Shown here piece by piece: positions 5,097-5,387 of a stretch of 5,387 bases of DNA (position 1 is the stretch's first letter; the number at the start of each line of letters is the position of its first letter). Below the pieces are notes generated by a model. That model had not been told where the DNA came from and did not search any database. It was given only the letters and a program-made list of their open reading frames with translations. The position numbers were made by a program, and so were the translations under genes. Source of the stretch: Bacteroidota bacterium (GTDB lineage Bacteria; Bacteroidota; Ignavibacteria; SZUA-365); NCBI GenBank assembly GCA_018224415.1, contig JAGTUZ010000186.1:1-5387 (forward strand), read 5' to 3'.

Positions 5097-5233
5097 TATA
5101 TTGCGAATAATGTGTTAATATAGTTAAAAATCGTTATTGATTACGAGTTATCAATGCCAAGTTGTCAGTCCGTATTTCGCAATATTTGTCGAAACATTTT
5201 CATTTTACGGTTCTTATTCGTAATATACGACGA
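5091..5233. promoter_or_regulatory. Array of four 16-bp palindromic boxes, probable operators of the HipB-like gene
   Basis: Four related boxes occur at 5091-5106 (TCGTAATATATTGCGA), 5131-5146 (TCGTTATTGATTACGA), 5177-5192 (TCGCAATATTTGTCGA) and 5218-5233 (TCGTAATATACGACGA). All share TCG at one end, CGA at the other and AT at positions 6-7. The consensus TCGTAATATATTACGA is a perfect palindrome. The first box pairs at seven of eight positions. Start-to-start distances are 40, 46 and 41 bp, near four helical turns. The last box ends 2 bp before the ATG at 5236. HipB-family antitoxins are known to repress their operon through several palindromic sites upstream of hipB, so autoregulation is the natural inference. 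A TATAGT (5119-5124) between boxes 1 and 2 may be the -10 element, but no matching -35 box is clear. Confidence 0.68.
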
Positions 5234-5235
5234 CT

Positions 5236-5387
5236 ATGAAAATCACTGGCTTACTTACGGATGATGCCGTGCTGGCCGAATTGGGTGCGCGGATTGCCGG
5301 TCGACGGCTTGAATTGCAACTGACCCAGGCGGCGGTGGCCGAGGAGGCGGGAATCGCCAAGCGCACGCTCGAGCGCATGGAGGCCGG
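5236..5387 (+). CDS. HipB-like Xre-family HTH antitoxin/regulator (partial, runs off right edge)
   Basis: The first 50 residues are visible: MKITGLLTDDAVLAELGARI, then AGRRLELQLTQAAVAEEAG and IAKRTLERMEA. This is a Cro/C1-type helix-turn-helix. LTQAAVAEEAG (29-39) covers helix 2 and the turn, and IAKRTLERMEAG is the recognition helix. A short N-terminal stretch before the HTH (LTDDAVLAELG) matches many HipB-like regulators whose gene sits directly before a hipA kinase toxin. No Shine-Dalgarno sequence precedes ATG 5236 (the bases before it form operator box 4), so expression may rely on a short leader or be kept low. The missing C-terminus leaves other Xre regulators possible; the HipB reading rests on the N-terminus and the multi-box operator. 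Confidence 0.82.
   Translation, partial: MKITGLLTDDAVLAELGARIAGRRLELQLTQAAVAEEAGIAKRTLERMEA

Noticed and set aside
5091..5233. CRISPR-like array from four regularly spaced repeats
   Set aside because: The units are only 16 bp, palindromic and imperfect, spaced 24-30 bp, and end at the start codon of a DNA-binding regulator; operators explain them better.

Overview
The window reads as an accessory region of a G+C-rich bacterium. All recognisable genes lie on the + strand and most are small, single-function families that tend to move between genomes. No rRNA, tRNA, CRISPR array, transposase or integrase is visible. The families (ParD-like/ParE-like pair, MazF, HipB-like regulator, RibD_C-type reductase, SAM methyltransferase) are common in Proteobacteria and occur elsewhere, so I infer the lineage only weakly. 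Coding regions are G+C-rich. The stretches before the ATPase gene (about 2580-2730) and before the HipB-like gene (about 5085-5235) are distinctly A+T-rich, which fits separate acquisitions.

Layout. (1) 1-146: the tail of a MazF/PemK toxin reading frame that enters from the left edge and breaks off right after the conserved SDQV segment, so its C-terminal part is missing. (2) 158-693: a complete type II toxin-antitoxin pair, ParD-like antitoxin then ParE-like toxin, overlapping by ATGA. (3) 694-1075: no convincing gene, with one stem-loop just after the toxin. (4) 1076-2454: a six-helix membrane protein of unknown function and a class I SAM-dependent methyltransferase 14 bp downstream, probably one operon. 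(5) 2455-2733: intergenic, with a stem-loop, a sigma70-like promoter and an inverted repeat bracketing its -10 box. (6) 2734-3951: an AAA/ORC-like P-loop ATPase with a C-terminal winged-helix region. (7) 4001-5096: a chain of short frames joined by ATGA overlaps: a dihydrofolate-reductase-family protein lacking its middle, a 23-codon frame, a 129-residue basic protein of unknown function, and a frame that opens behind a good Shine-Dalgarno sequence but is broken by three apparent frameshifts. (8) 5091-5387: four related 16-bp palindromic boxes about 40-46 bp apart, leading into the start of a HipB-like HTH regulator that runs off the right edge. A HipA-type toxin gene would be expected just outside.

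The main themes are toxin-antitoxin genes at both ends (one decayed, one intact, one cut by the window) and gene decay in between (truncated mazF, internally deleted reductase, frameshifted 4795-5096 gene). The strongest unexplained signal is the four-box array before the HipB-like gene. Its column-by-column consensus is a perfect 16-bp palindrome, and its first box overlaps the last codons of the decayed gene upstream.
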